From: Geothrix sp. 21YS21S-2
GTDB lineage: Bacteria > Acidobacteriota > Holophagae > Holophagales > Holophagaceae
Length of the DNA stretch: 64,000 bases
NCBI RefSeq assembly: GCF_030846775.1
Contig: NZ_CP132910.1
Location: forward strand, 2,204,001-2,268,000
Direction of reading: 5' to 3'
This document shows, piece by piece, positions 40,831 through 48,683 of the stretch. The position numbers and the translations under genes are program-made. The notes under the pieces are model-generated. The model worked only from the letters and a program-made list of their open reading frames with translations, had not been told where the DNA came from and made no database searches. Each line of letters starts with the position of its first letter. The first letter of the stretch is position 1.

Positions 40831-41751
40831 TCAGGCGGGGATGGCGTGGGCGGCGGGAAGGCCCTGGGCAAAAAGCTTCCTGGGCCTGACGCCGGCCTCG
40901 GAATCCGCCCAGGTCCAGGCGGTGGGATCGGCGAGGATGGCCTTGGCCAGCGCCACGTGGACGGCGTGGCCGGCGCAGTGGGCCTCCACGAAGCCTTCCA
41001 GGGGGGCGCCCAGGAGGGCCAGGTCGCCCACCAGGTCCATCATCTTGTGGCGGACGGCCTCGTCCTCGAAACGCAGGGACTCGTTGAGGGGGCCGTTGGC
41101 TCCGAAAACCACCGCATTGTCCAGACTGCCGCCCTTGGCGAGCCCCCGCGAACGCATGAAGTTGATGTCGCTCTCCAGGCAGAAGGTGCGGGCCAGCCCC
41201 AGCTCGCGGACGTACTTCTCCGTGGTTAGGGTCAGCTCGCGGCTCTGGCGCCCGATGTAGGGGTTGTCGTAGACGATGGTGTAGGCCAGCCGCAGTCCGT
41301 TCCAGGGGGACACGCGCATCCACTTGTCGCCCATGCGCACTTCCACGGGCTTGAGGATCCGCAGGGTGCGGGGCCAGATGGCCATGGGGCGGATGCCGGC
41401 CTCGAGGATCAGGCGGACCCAGGGCTCGGAGGAGCCGTCCAGGATGGGGAGCTCCTCGCCGTCCACCTCGATGGTGACGTGGTCGATGCCCAGGCCCATG
41501 AGGGCCGAGAGGAGGTGCTCGACGGTCTGGAGGCGGACGCCGTCCCGGGTCAGGGAGGTGGCCAGGCTGCAGTCGCCCACGAACTCGGCGAGCGCGGGGA
41601 TCTCCACGCCCGTGGGGGTGTGGACGAAGGTGATGCCGGAGGCCCGTTCCGCAGGCCGGAGCACCACGGTGCAGGGGAGGTCGCCGTGGAGCCCCCGGCC
41701 CGACAGTGTCGCGGCCTGGCGGAGCGTCTGGGCGTGGCGGTTCCGGTGCAT
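40831..41751 (-). CDS. lpxC: UDP-3-O-acyl-N-acetylglucosamine deacetylase
   Basis: 306 residues, normal length. It is the zinc-dependent, committed step of lipid A synthesis. Zinc ligands are seen as QTVEHLLSAL (His), and RHKMMDLVGDLAL (His and Asp); AGHAVH near the C-terminus carries the catalytic His. GxxP-type loop residues (LDGSSEPW) are present. It is downstream of ispD on the same strand. Confidence 0.96.
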   Translation of the reverse strand: MHRNRHAQTLRQAATLSGRGLHGDLPCTVVLRPAERASGITFVHTPTGVEIPALAEFVGDCSLATSLTRDGVRLQTVEHLLSALMGLGIDHVTIEVDGEELPILDGSSEPWVRLILEAGIRPMAIWPRTLRILKPVEVRMGDKWMRVSPWNGLRLAYTIVYDNPYIGRQSRELTLTTEKYVRELGLARTFCLESDINFMRSRGLAKGGSLDNAVVFGANGPLNESLRFEDEAVRHKMMDLVGDLALLGAPLEGFVEAHCAGHAVHVALAKAILADPTAWTWADSEAGVRPRKLFAQGLPAAHAIPA

Positions 41752-41805
41752 AAAATCCTCGCCCGGTTTACAGCAAGAACCATGCCCAATCGTTAATGCT
41801 TGAAT

Positions 41806-42543
41806 CTAAAGGCCTTGATTCGCTACGGGACCGCCCCGACTGTGGGCCGATCCACCACACCCTGTGGTTCCTGGATGCCAGCGGTCCCAATCCTCCGGGG
41901 TGGTCAGCTTGAGGTTCGTGGGGGGCGACGGGATGAGCTTCACGCGCAGGCCCTTGGCCTCCAGCAGGGAGACGTCGTCGGTGGCGGCGAACCCCTGGTC
42001 CGCGGCCCACCGGAAGGCGTCCAACCAAAGGGACAGCCGTGCGACCTGGGGCGTCTGAGCCCGGAAGATGCCCTCCCGGGGTTCCGTGCCGAGGATCCGG
42101 CCCTGGGCGTCCACCCGCTTGAGGGTATCCGTCGAAGGTTCGCCCAGCACCGCGCCATCCCAAGCCTCCAGGGCGGCCAGGGCCTCCTGGACGGGAAAGG
42201 CGGGCGGAAACGGGCGCACGGCATCGTGGATGAGAACGGGGGCCGAGGGGACGTCGGGAAGGGCGGCCAGGGCCAGGGCCACGGACGCCTGCCGGGTCGC
42301 GCCCCCCACCACGGTCCAGTGGGGAAGGCCGAAGCGCCAGGCCCGCACCTCGTCCAGGCGATCCTCGGGCACGGCCAGGGCGATGCCCGCCAGGTCCGGC
42401 ATGCCGGGGGCGAGGAAGGCCCGCACCGTGGCCTCGAGAAGGGTGACACCGCCCCAGTCCCGGAACTGCTTGGGCGTTCCGCCGCCCATGCGCACGCCCC
42501 GCCCGCCGGCGGGGATCACCAGGAAAGGCCGGTCAATTCTCAC
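41806..42543 (-). CDS. ispD: 2-C-methyl-D-erythritol 4-phosphate cytidylyltransferase
   Basis: 245 residues, GTG start at 42543, overlapping the rlpA 3' end by 11 bases. It transfers CMP to MEP in the non-mevalonate isoprenoid pathway. Motifs: PAGGRGVRMGGGTPKQF, GGATRQASV, HDAVRPF, TDDVSLLE and PTNLKLTTPEDW. A non-conserved Gly/Ser-rich tail of about 20 residues follows the usual end. No ispF is adjacent. No clear Shine-Dalgarno, so coupled translation with rlpA is likely. Confidence 0.94.
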   Translation of the reverse strand: MRIDRPFLVIPAGGRGVRMGGGTPKQFRDWGGVTLLEATVRAFLAPGMPDLAGIALAVPEDRLDEVRAWRFGLPHWTVVGGATRQASVALALAALPDVPSAPVLIHDAVRPFPPAFPVQEALAALEAWDGAVLGEPSTDTLKRVDAQGRILGTEPREGIFRAQTPQVARLSLWLDAFRWAADQGFAATDDVSLLEAKGLRVKLIPSPPTNLKLTTPEDWDRWHPGTTGCGGSAHSRGGPVANQGL

Positions 42544-43390
42544 GCGTTATGAAGGGCTCGAGGCCCCGGTCCCGGAACAGCTTGGAGATGAGGTCCGAGG
42601 CCTTCTGGGCCTCGTCCTGGGTGGCGTAGCTGCCCACCCGCACCCGCTTGACGGTCACACCGCCCTGGGTCCGGGCCTCCACGAGGTTCACGGGGCCCAC
42701 GGCCGACTGCAGCTCCTTGGAGATGCGGGCGATGTTGGCGGGGTCGGAGAGGGCGGCCACCTGGACCGTGTAGGCGTCGCCCAGCAGGGTGGCGGGATCG
42801 ATGGGGGCCGGCTTGCCCTTGGTGTCCACGGAGGTGATGCGGACCCGGGAGGTGCCGCGGCCGTGCATGCCCAGTTCCTTGGCGGCCCGCTCCGACACGT
42901 CCAGCATGCGTCCCCGGATGAAGGGACCGCGGTCGTTCACCCGCAGCACGGCGCGCTTGCCGGTGTCCAGGTTCCGCACCTCGATCTTCGCGCCGAAGGG
43001 CAGCGTGCGGTGGGCGCAGGTGAGCTCGCGGGGGTCGAAGGTCTCGCCGTTGGCGGTGGCCCGGCCGGCGAAGCCGTCGTCGCCGCCGTACCAGCTGGCT
43101 TCGCCGGTCTCAGTGTAGACCTTGGCGTCCGCATGATCGCTAGGCTCCTCGGCCGCCGGGACGTCCGGGAAGGACGCGACGGGGGTGGCCTGGGGCCGGG
43201 TGCAGTGCAGGGAGAAGAGGAGGACCACCACCACGGCCGTATAGCGGCTCAGGGACCGGGCCTTCCGGAGGAGGTTCACCTGGAGGCCGAAGGGCGCCGT
43301 GACGACGGGGTGGCAGACCACCTGGATGTCTTCGATCCAGATGCTGAAATGCCTGCTCCAGTTCTGAGTGCACAGCGCATTGAAGTCCAT
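42533..43390 (-). CDS. rlpA: RlpA-like septal ring lytic transglycosylase with SPOR domain
   Basis: 285 residues. The start at 43390 has GGAG 4 bases upstream. A ~45-residue N-terminal extension precedes a hydrophobic segment ending in LFSLHC, possibly a lipoprotein-type Cys; a start nearer this segment cannot be excluded. The double-psi beta-barrel is clear (GEASWYGGDDGFAGRATANGE, RTLPFGAKIEV, VNDRGPF, LDVSERAAKELGM), and a SPOR domain at the C-terminus (YTVQVAAL ... KRVRVGSYATQDEA) binds denuded peptidoglycan. It acts in cell-wall processing in the periplasm. Confidence 0.88.
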   Translation of the reverse strand: MDFNALCTQNWSRHFSIWIEDIQVVCHPVVTAPFGLQVNLLRKARSLSRYTAVVVVLLFSLHCTRPQATPVASFPDVPAAEEPSDHADAKVYTETGEASWYGGDDGFAGRATANGETFDPRELTCAHRTLPFGAKIEVRNLDTGKRAVLRVNDRGPFIRGRMLDVSERAAKELGMHGRGTSRVRITSVDTKGKPAPIDPATLLGDAYTVQVAALSDPANIARISKELQSAVGPVNLVEARTQGGVTVKRVRVGSYATQDEAQKASDLISKLFRDRGLEPFITREN

Positions 43391-43434
43391 GGTTCTCCGG
43401 AAAGATCTTTGGGCGGTTTTCGTCCCAAGGTTCC

Positions 43435-43462
43435 ATATTAACCATTTCCTTGCATTTGTAAA
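43435..43462 (-). promoter_or_regulatory. Probable promoter of rlpA-ispD-lpxC run
   Basis: On the minus strand TTTACA (43462-43457), a 16-base spacer and TAATAT (43440-43435) form a good sigma-70-type promoter, with an expected start near 43428, giving a 5' leader of about 38 bases. Confidence 0.5.
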
Positions 43463-43499
43463 TTGACATCCAGCCAAGCGGTGTATCAAATTTACAAAT
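43454..43499. promoter_or_regulatory. 11-bp inverted repeat over rlpA promoter region
   Basis: ATTTGTAAATT (43454-43464) and AATTTACAAAT (43489-43499) are perfect complements with a 24-base spacer in an unusually AT-rich patch. The left arm overlaps the -35 box of the rlpA promoter. Two operator half-sites about three helical turns apart are plausible. Confidence 0.4.
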
Positions 43500-43545
43500 T
43501 CGCGGCCTTAATCGAGTATGTCGAGTAATATACTGCAGAATATTT

Positions 43546-45273
43546 TTACTGGGCTTTGGGGATTTCGGAGAACGTGAAGAGCTTCGGACGGTTCTTCTCG
43601 CCCTGGAAGGCGGCGGGGAGGCGCTTCAGCTCCTTCTCGGCCGCCTCCTTGCCGGGGAAGTTGCCGTAGAGCACCTGGTAGCAGGTCCGCCCGTCCCGGA
43701 GGGTCATGGGGAGGATGAAGAGGTCGGGCTTGTCGCCCTTGAAGAGTTCGGAGACCCGGCGGATGGTCTCGCCCTGGCAGGCGATCTCCAGGCGCAGGAC
43801 GTAGTGGCCGGCCGGCGCGTCCTTCACCCGCTGTGCGCCCTGGGCCACCGCCTTGACCAGGTCGCCCTTGCGCAGGGCTTCCAGGCGCTCGGAGATGCTG
43901 GCGCCCACGGGTTTGGCCTTGGGCTCGGCCTTGGGCTCGGGCTTGGGTTCGGGTTTGGGTTCGGGCCTGGCGGGTTCCGCCGGGGGGGGGTCGGCCTTGG
44001 GGGGTTCGGCGGGCGGGGGCACGGCGATGGCCGGGGCGGGTTCGGCCTTGGGCTTGACGGCCACCGGCTGGGCCGGTTCCCCGGGAAGGGGCTTGGGCAC
44101 GGGCGGGCGGCCCCGCCGGCGCATCCAGAAGAAGCCGCCTAGAAGGCAGGCTGCCGCCAGGAGGCCCACCACCGCCCAGCGGAGGCTGGATGGCCGCGGA
44201 AGTTCGGGTTCGGGCGGCGGCAGGTCCTCCGGGGCCTCCTCCGGGGGGACCGTCAGCATCACCCGCGGCTCCTCGGGCACGGCCTCCGGCAGGGGGGGCA
44301 GTTCCACGGAGGGGGTGGGGAGGTCGGCCTGGCCGGTCTCCACGTGCACCTCGGGCTCGGGCGGGGCTTCGGGGATGCCGGGGACCTGGAGGCCCTCGGG
44401 GAGGTAGAGGGGTTCGGGTGCGGGGGGCGGCTCCTCGTCCAGGGCCTGGGAGAGGTGCTCCAGGTTGGTGGTGGGCCGTGCGGCTTCCTGGATGGTCGCG
44501 AAGAGGGAGGGCGCCGCTTCCACCGGAGGCTCGGTCAACGGAACGGAAAGGGGCTCAGGTTCCGGGGACAGGGCCAGGTCCAGGGCCTGCTTGTCCACGG
44601 GGGGCATCTCGTGGAGCCGGGCCCAGCCCATCTCCCGGAGGAACAGGGCGAAGGCCCCCACGCGCATGGGCTCGGCCTGGGCCTCGCGGCTCAGCTCCAG
44701 CAGGGTGTGGGTGCCGTCCAGGAGGGTGGTGAGCCGTCCCAGGTCCGGCGGCAGGGTGAGGTCCAGGAGGCTCTTGCCCTGGAGGACCACCACCTGGTTG
44801 AGGGGGCCCAGCAGCTCCAGGAGGGGCTCCCGGTCCTGGATGGCCAGCATGCCGCCCAGGAGCAGCTGGGCGGTGTTCAGGGGCAGGCGCACCACGTGGG
44901 CGTCCAGCTCCCGGGCCTCGAAGACCGGCAGCATGTCCGGATGGGCGAGGCAGCCGTGGATGATGCGCTCCACCTGCACCTTGGCCACGTCCAGCAGGTC
45001 GCGCTGGGTGATGAAGCCCATCTCGATGAGGTTCTTGCCGATGCTGATGCCGGGCTTGAGGTTGGCCAGGGCATAGTCCATCTGCGCCTGGGTGATGCGG
45101 CCCCGCTCCACCAGGATGGTGGTGAGCCGGTCCGCCAGGTGCGTGCTCTGCGCGAAGACGGTGTCCCCGTAGTCGAAGTAGATGGTGCGGCTCGGGTCCT
45201 GGCCCAGCTTCCAGACCCCCGTCGCCCTGTCTCGGTACCGCCGGAAAAGATCCTGGAGGGCCAGCAAGCTCAT
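43546..45273 (-). CDS. DUF4388/SPOR-type membrane protein
   Basis: 575 residues. The start overlaps the tyrS stop (ATGA at 45273-45270). Residues 1-230 resemble the DUF4388 (PATAN-like) domain found in predatory and Acidobacteria regulators ([24 protein letters not shown] and [30 protein letters not shown]). A long Pro/Glu-rich linker leads to one membrane helix (about 388-408), then a Pro-Lys-Pro-Glu repeat tail and a C-terminal SPOR-like domain ([12 protein letters not shown] ... [19 protein letters not shown]). It may link cytoplasmic signalling to the cell wall. Confidence 0.75.
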   Translation of the reverse strand: MSLLALQDLFRRYRDRATGVWKLGQDPSRTIYFDYGDTVFAQSTHLADRLTTILVERGRITQAQMDYALANLKPGISIGKNLIEMGFITQRDLLDVAKVQVERIIHGCLAHPDMLPVFEARELDAHVVRLPLNTAQLLLGGMLAIQDREPLLELLGPLNQVVVLQGKSLLDLTLPPDLGRLTTLLDGTHTLLELSREAQAEPMRVGAFALFLREMGWARLHEMPPVDKQALDLALSPEPEPLSVPLTEPPVEAAPSLFATIQEAARPTTNLEHLSQALDEEPPPAPEPLYLPEGLQVPGIPEAPPEPEVHVETGQADLPTPSVELPPLPEAVPEEPRVMLTVPPEEAPEDLPPPEPELPRPSSLRWAVVGLLAAACLLGGFFWMRRRGRPPVPKPLPGEPAQPVAVKPKAEPAPAIAVPPPAEPPKADPPPAEPARPEPKPEPKPEPKAEPKAKPVGASISERLEALRKGDLVKAVAQGAQRVKDAPAGHYVLRLEIACQGETIRRVSELFKGDKPDLFILPMTLRDGRTCYQVLYGNFPGKEAAEKELKRLPAAFQGEKNRPKLFTFSEIPKAQ

Positions 45274-46460
45274 CGCACCACCCACCTCTGAAGCTTCAGT
45301 TTGCCCGCCTTCACCAGCAGGGACTGGCCCGCGGCCAGCTCCACGGCAAGCCGGGGGTCCTGCACCTTGACGCCGTCCAGGCTCACGGCCCCCTGCTGGA
45401 TGAGGCGCTCGGCCTCCTTGCGGGAGGCGGCCATGCCCCGCTCCGCGAGGAGCCTGGCCAGGCTCTCGCCCTGGAAGGCGGCAACCTCGACCTCGGGGGC
45501 GTCGTCGGTCTTCCGTTCGGAAAAGCGCTTCACCCAGCGCTCCTCCGCGGCCAGGCCCTCGGCCTTGCCGTGGAACTGGCCCACGATCTCCCGGGCCAGG
45601 CCCTTCTTGGCGTCCATGGGGTGGCCCTGCTTGAGGACCTCGATCTCCCGGGGCAGGAGGTCGGTGAGCAGGAGCCACCAGCTCCACATGTTCTCGTCGG
45701 AGATGCTCATGGCCTTGCCGAACTGGGTGTCGGCGTCCTCCATGAAGCCGATGTAGTTGCCCAGGGACTTGCTCATCTTCTCCACGCCGTCCAGGCCCAG
45801 CAGCAGGGGCACGGTGAGCACCACCTGGGGGGGCTGGCCGAGCGCGGCCTGCAGGTCGCGGCCCTTCATGAGGTTGAAGAGCTGGTCGTTGCCGCCCAGT
45901 TCCACGTCGCATTGGAGCGCCACGGAGTCGTAGGCCTGCACGAGGGGGTACAGCAGCTCGTGGAGGGCGATGGGTTCGTTGGCGTTCATGCGCTTCTGGA
46001 AGTCATTTCTTTCCAGCATCTGGGCGAGCGTGAAGCGGCTGGCGAGGCGGATCCAGTCCTCGCCGTGGAGGCCGCCCATCCATTCGCTGTTGAAGCGGAT
46101 CTCGGTGAGGGCGGGGTCCAGGACCTTGAAGACCTGGGTCTTGTAGGTCTCGGCGTTGGCCAGGACCTCGTCCCGGGTGAGGGGGGGCCGGGTGGCCTTC
46201 TTGCCGGTGGGGTCGCCGATCAGGCCCGTGAAGTCGCCGATGAGGAAGATCACGGTATGACCCAGCTCCTGGAACTGGGCCATCTTGCGCAGCAGGACGC
46301 CGTGGCCGAGGTGCAGGTCGGGGGCGGTGGGATCGAAGCCGGCCTTCACGCGAAGGGGCTTGCCGGTGCGCAGGCGCGCCAGCAGCAATTCCTCCGTGTG
46401 GCACGTGACCGTACCTTTCTTGAGCAGGTCCAGGGCATCCAGGGGAGAAGCATTTACCAT
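45270..46460 (-). CDS. tyrS: Tyrosyl-tRNA synthetase
   Basis: 396 residues. The class I signature HLGHG (HIGH motif) and EKMSKS (KMSKS motif) are present, with the tyrosine-binding [10 protein letters not shown] and [19 protein letters not shown]. The C-terminal S4 RNA-binding domain ([30 protein letters not shown]) is complete. This is the TyrZ-type rather than the shorter TyrS subgroup. The ATG at 46460 lacks a strong Shine-Dalgarno. Confidence 0.96.
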   Translation of the reverse strand: MVNASPLDALDLLKKGTVTCHTEELLLARLRTGKPLRVKAGFDPTAPDLHLGHGVLLRKMAQFQELGHTVIFLIGDFTGLIGDPTGKKATRPPLTRDEVLANAETYKTQVFKVLDPALTEIRFNSEWMGGLHGEDWIRLASRFTLAQMLERNDFQKRMNANEPIALHELLYPLVQAYDSVALQCDVELGGNDQLFNLMKGRDLQAALGQPPQVVLTVPLLLGLDGVEKMSKSLGNYIGFMEDADTQFGKAMSISDENMWSWWLLLTDLLPREIEVLKQGHPMDAKKGLAREIVGQFHGKAEGLAAEERWVKRFSERKTDDAPEVEVAAFQGESLARLLAERGMAASRKEAERLIQQGAVSLDGVKVQDPRLAVELAAGQSLLVKAGKLKLQRWVVR

Positions 46461-46500
46461 GCAAGCATATTGGCTTATCCGGCCGTATTTCTCCAGCGGT

Positions 46501-47004
46501 TCAGTCGACCTGGATGTCCACAAGCTTGTCGTTCTCCAGTTCCACCGTCAGGGTGGCCCCGGTGGACATGCGCATGCTGATGCTGAGCGACTTCCGGCCC
46601 CCGGCGTCCCGGCGGCGGATGTTGATGCCCCCGGGGGCCCTGCCCTCCAGCATCTTCTTGAGGTCCGGGCGCTTTTCCGGGATGTCGCCCAGCTTGGAGC
46701 GCCATTCCGCCGAGGCCTTCACGAACTCCTCCTCGGTGGGGTAGTTCTGGGCGAGTCCGGGGTTCTCCCGGTAGAGGGTCCGGGCCCCCTGCTCGGTGCG
46801 CAGGCTCCGGAGCTCGGTGTGCAGCTCGGCCCAGCCCTGGTCCAGGGCCTTGGTGGCCTTGCTGAAGACGAGCCAGGCCATGGCCCCGATGGCCAGGAGG
46901 AAGCACAGCAGGGCCCCGCCGCAGCCGATGGCCACCTTGCCGAAGAGGGAGAGCCCCTTCTTGGGGGGCGGGGCCGCCGCTTGGTCCCAGGAGGAATCGG
47001 GCAT
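46501..47004 (-). CDS. Hypothetical membrane protein
   Basis: 167 residues. A Pro/Lys-rich N-terminus, one membrane helix (about 22-48, [23 protein letters not shown]) and a C-terminal domain likely outside the cytoplasm. I recognise no family. It lies 10 bases after the PhoH stop and 40 bases before tyrS, so it is probably co-transcribed with them. Confidence 0.65.
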   Translation of the reverse strand: MPDSSWDQAAAPPPKKGLSLFGKVAIGCGGALLCFLLAIGAMAWLVFSKATKALDQGWAELHTELRSLRTEQGARTLYRENPGLAQNYPTEEEFVKASAEWRSKLGDIPEKRPDLKKMLEGRAPGGINIRRRDAGGRKSLSISMRMSTGATLTVELENDKLVDIQVD

Positions 47005-47014
47005 GGTCGCGCTC

Positions 47015-48343
47015 CTACAGAAGGTTGCTGGCCAGTTCGGCCATCTTGCTCCGCTCGCCCTTCACCAGGGTCACGTGGCCGGAGAGCTCCAGGTGCTTGA
47101 AGTGCTCCGCCAGGTAGCTGAGGCCGTTGCTGGAGGCGTCCACGTAGGGGTTGTCGATCTGGAAGGGGTCCCCGGTGAACACGATCTTGGTGCCGTCCCC
47201 GGCGCGGGTGAGGATGGTCTTGACCTCGTGGGGCGTGAGGTTCTGGGCCTCGTCCACGATGATGTACTGGTTCGGGATGCTGCGCCCGCGGATGTAGGTG
47301 AGGGGCTCGACGGCCATGTAGCCGCCCTCCTCGAGCTGGGCCGGGGTCATGGAGGACCGGCGGCGCTGCTCCATGTTGGCGGCCACGATGAAGTCCAGGT
47401 TGTCGTAGATGGGCTGCATGTAGGGCCGCAGCTTCTCGCTGATGTCGCCGGGCAGGAAGCCCAGGTCGCGGCCCAGGGGCATCACGGGGCGGCTCACCAG
47501 GAGCTTGTTGAACCGCTCCTCGTCCACCACCTGCTGGAGGCCCGCGGCGATGGCCAGGAGGGTCTTGCCGGTGCCGGCCTTGCCCATGAGGGTGATGACC
47601 TGGATGGAATCGTCCAGGAGGAGGTCCAGGGCGAACTGCTGCTCGCGGTTGCGGGGCTTGACGCCCCAGGGGGGCATCTCCAGGCGCTTGAGGGGGTGCA
47701 CGCGGCCGTCGGAGGCGTAGAACCGGCCCAGGGCCGTGTGGGATTCGTTGGAGCGGTCCACCAGGGTCACGAACTGGTTGGGGTTCAGGAACTGGTCCGG
47801 CTCGGGCAGGAGCCCGCCGTCGAAGAGCTGGTCCACCTTCACGGGGTCCACGGTCCAGGTGGCGGTGCCGGTGTAGAGCTCGTCCAGGGCCACCCGGTCG
47901 GTGGTGTAGTCCTCGGCCGAAAGGCCCAGGGCATCGGCCTTGATGCGCAGGTTGGTGTCCTTGGACACCATGACCACCTTCTCCTTGCGGGTGCCCAGGA
48001 GCGCCAGGGCGCAGGCCAGGATCTGGTTGTCCGCCTTGTGCTTGTCCAGCGTCGTGATGGTCAGGTCCAGGGGGTGGTGGGCCACGTCCACCTTCAGGGA
48101 CCCGCCCCCTTCCAGCGGCACCCCGGCGGCCAGGTTGCCCTGGGCCCGGAGCCAGTCCAGCTGGCGCGAGACGTTGCGGGCGTTGCGGCCGATCTCCGTC
48201 TGGTCCTTCTTGAAGGTGTCGATCTCCTCGATGACCACGATCGGGATGACTACCTCATGTTCCTGGAAGTGGAAGATGGCGGCGGGGTCATGCAGGAGGA
48301 CGTTGGTATCCAGGACGAACACTTTCTTGCTGGATGCGACCAT
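47015..48343 (-). CDS. PIN domain-PhoH family ATPase
   Basis: 442 residues from ATG 48343 (GGAGG nine bases upstream; an ATG at 48358 lacks one). The N-terminal PIN domain (about 6-150) has acidic residues in LDTNVLLHDP, EEIDTF, NQILA and SKDTN. The C-terminal PhoH domain (about 235-440) has Walker A GKAGTGKT and Walker B IIVDEAQN. PhoH2-type proteins are RNA helicases/ribonucleases, often part of toxin-like systems; in this stand-alone fusion the role is RNA processing by inference. Confidence 0.88.
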   Translation of the reverse strand: MVASSKKVFVLDTNVLLHDPAAIFHFQEHEVVIPIVVIEEIDTFKKDQTEIGRNARNVSRQLDWLRAQGNLAAGVPLEGGGSLKVDVAHHPLDLTITTLDKHKADNQILACALALLGTRKEKVVMVSKDTNLRIKADALGLSAEDYTTDRVALDELYTGTATWTVDPVKVDQLFDGGLLPEPDQFLNPNQFVTLVDRSNESHTALGRFYASDGRVHPLKRLEMPPWGVKPRNREQQFALDLLLDDSIQVITLMGKAGTGKTLLAIAAGLQQVVDEERFNKLLVSRPVMPLGRDLGFLPGDISEKLRPYMQPIYDNLDFIVAANMEQRRRSSMTPAQLEEGGYMAVEPLTYIRGRSIPNQYIIVDEAQNLTPHEVKTILTRAGDGTKIVFTGDPFQIDNPYVDASSNGLSYLAEHFKHLELSGHVTLVKGERSKMAELASNLL

Positions 48344-48422
48344 CTTGGGAACCTCCATCAGTTGGGGCGCTCTGCTGAAGCCTAGCACCGTCCCCGCGGG
48401 AGGGTGCCGCCCAATTGGAGGC

Positions 48423-48451
48423 TTGAACGGAGGGCCCGGGCCGCGTTAGTC
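48423..48451 (+). promoter_or_regulatory. Probable promoter of tRNA-Thr
   Basis: TTGAAC (48423-48428), a 17-base GC-rich spacer and TTAGTC (48446-48451) sit 25 bases before the tRNA. The -35 is near consensus, the -10 is moderate. Confidence 0.45.
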
Positions 48452-48475
48452 TAGGGGTCCTGCCCGACAGGACCA

Positions 48476-48550
<75 letters not shown>

Positions 48551-48556
48551 GACCAG

Positions 48557-48588
48557 CCCTCCAAGGCCCTTCGCCCTGGAGGGTTTTT
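48557..48588 (+). terminator. Terminator after tRNA-Thr
   Basis: CCCTCCA (48557-48563) pairs with TGGAGGG (48577-48583) and is followed by TTTTT (48584-48588), a classic intrinsic terminator. Confidence 0.85.
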
Positions 48589-48683
48589 CCATGCCTGGAG
48601 AGCGGTTCCGCCTGGAAAACCGGGCGGGCGGATGTGAGACTTGGGGGATTCGCACCACCCCAACCCCCAGCCACGAGGTTCCC

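Noticed and set aside
48591-48683. Upstream in-frame ATG for the S9 peptidase
   Set aside because: It lies right after the tRNA terminator, lacks a Shine-Dalgarno and would add residues before the signal peptide.
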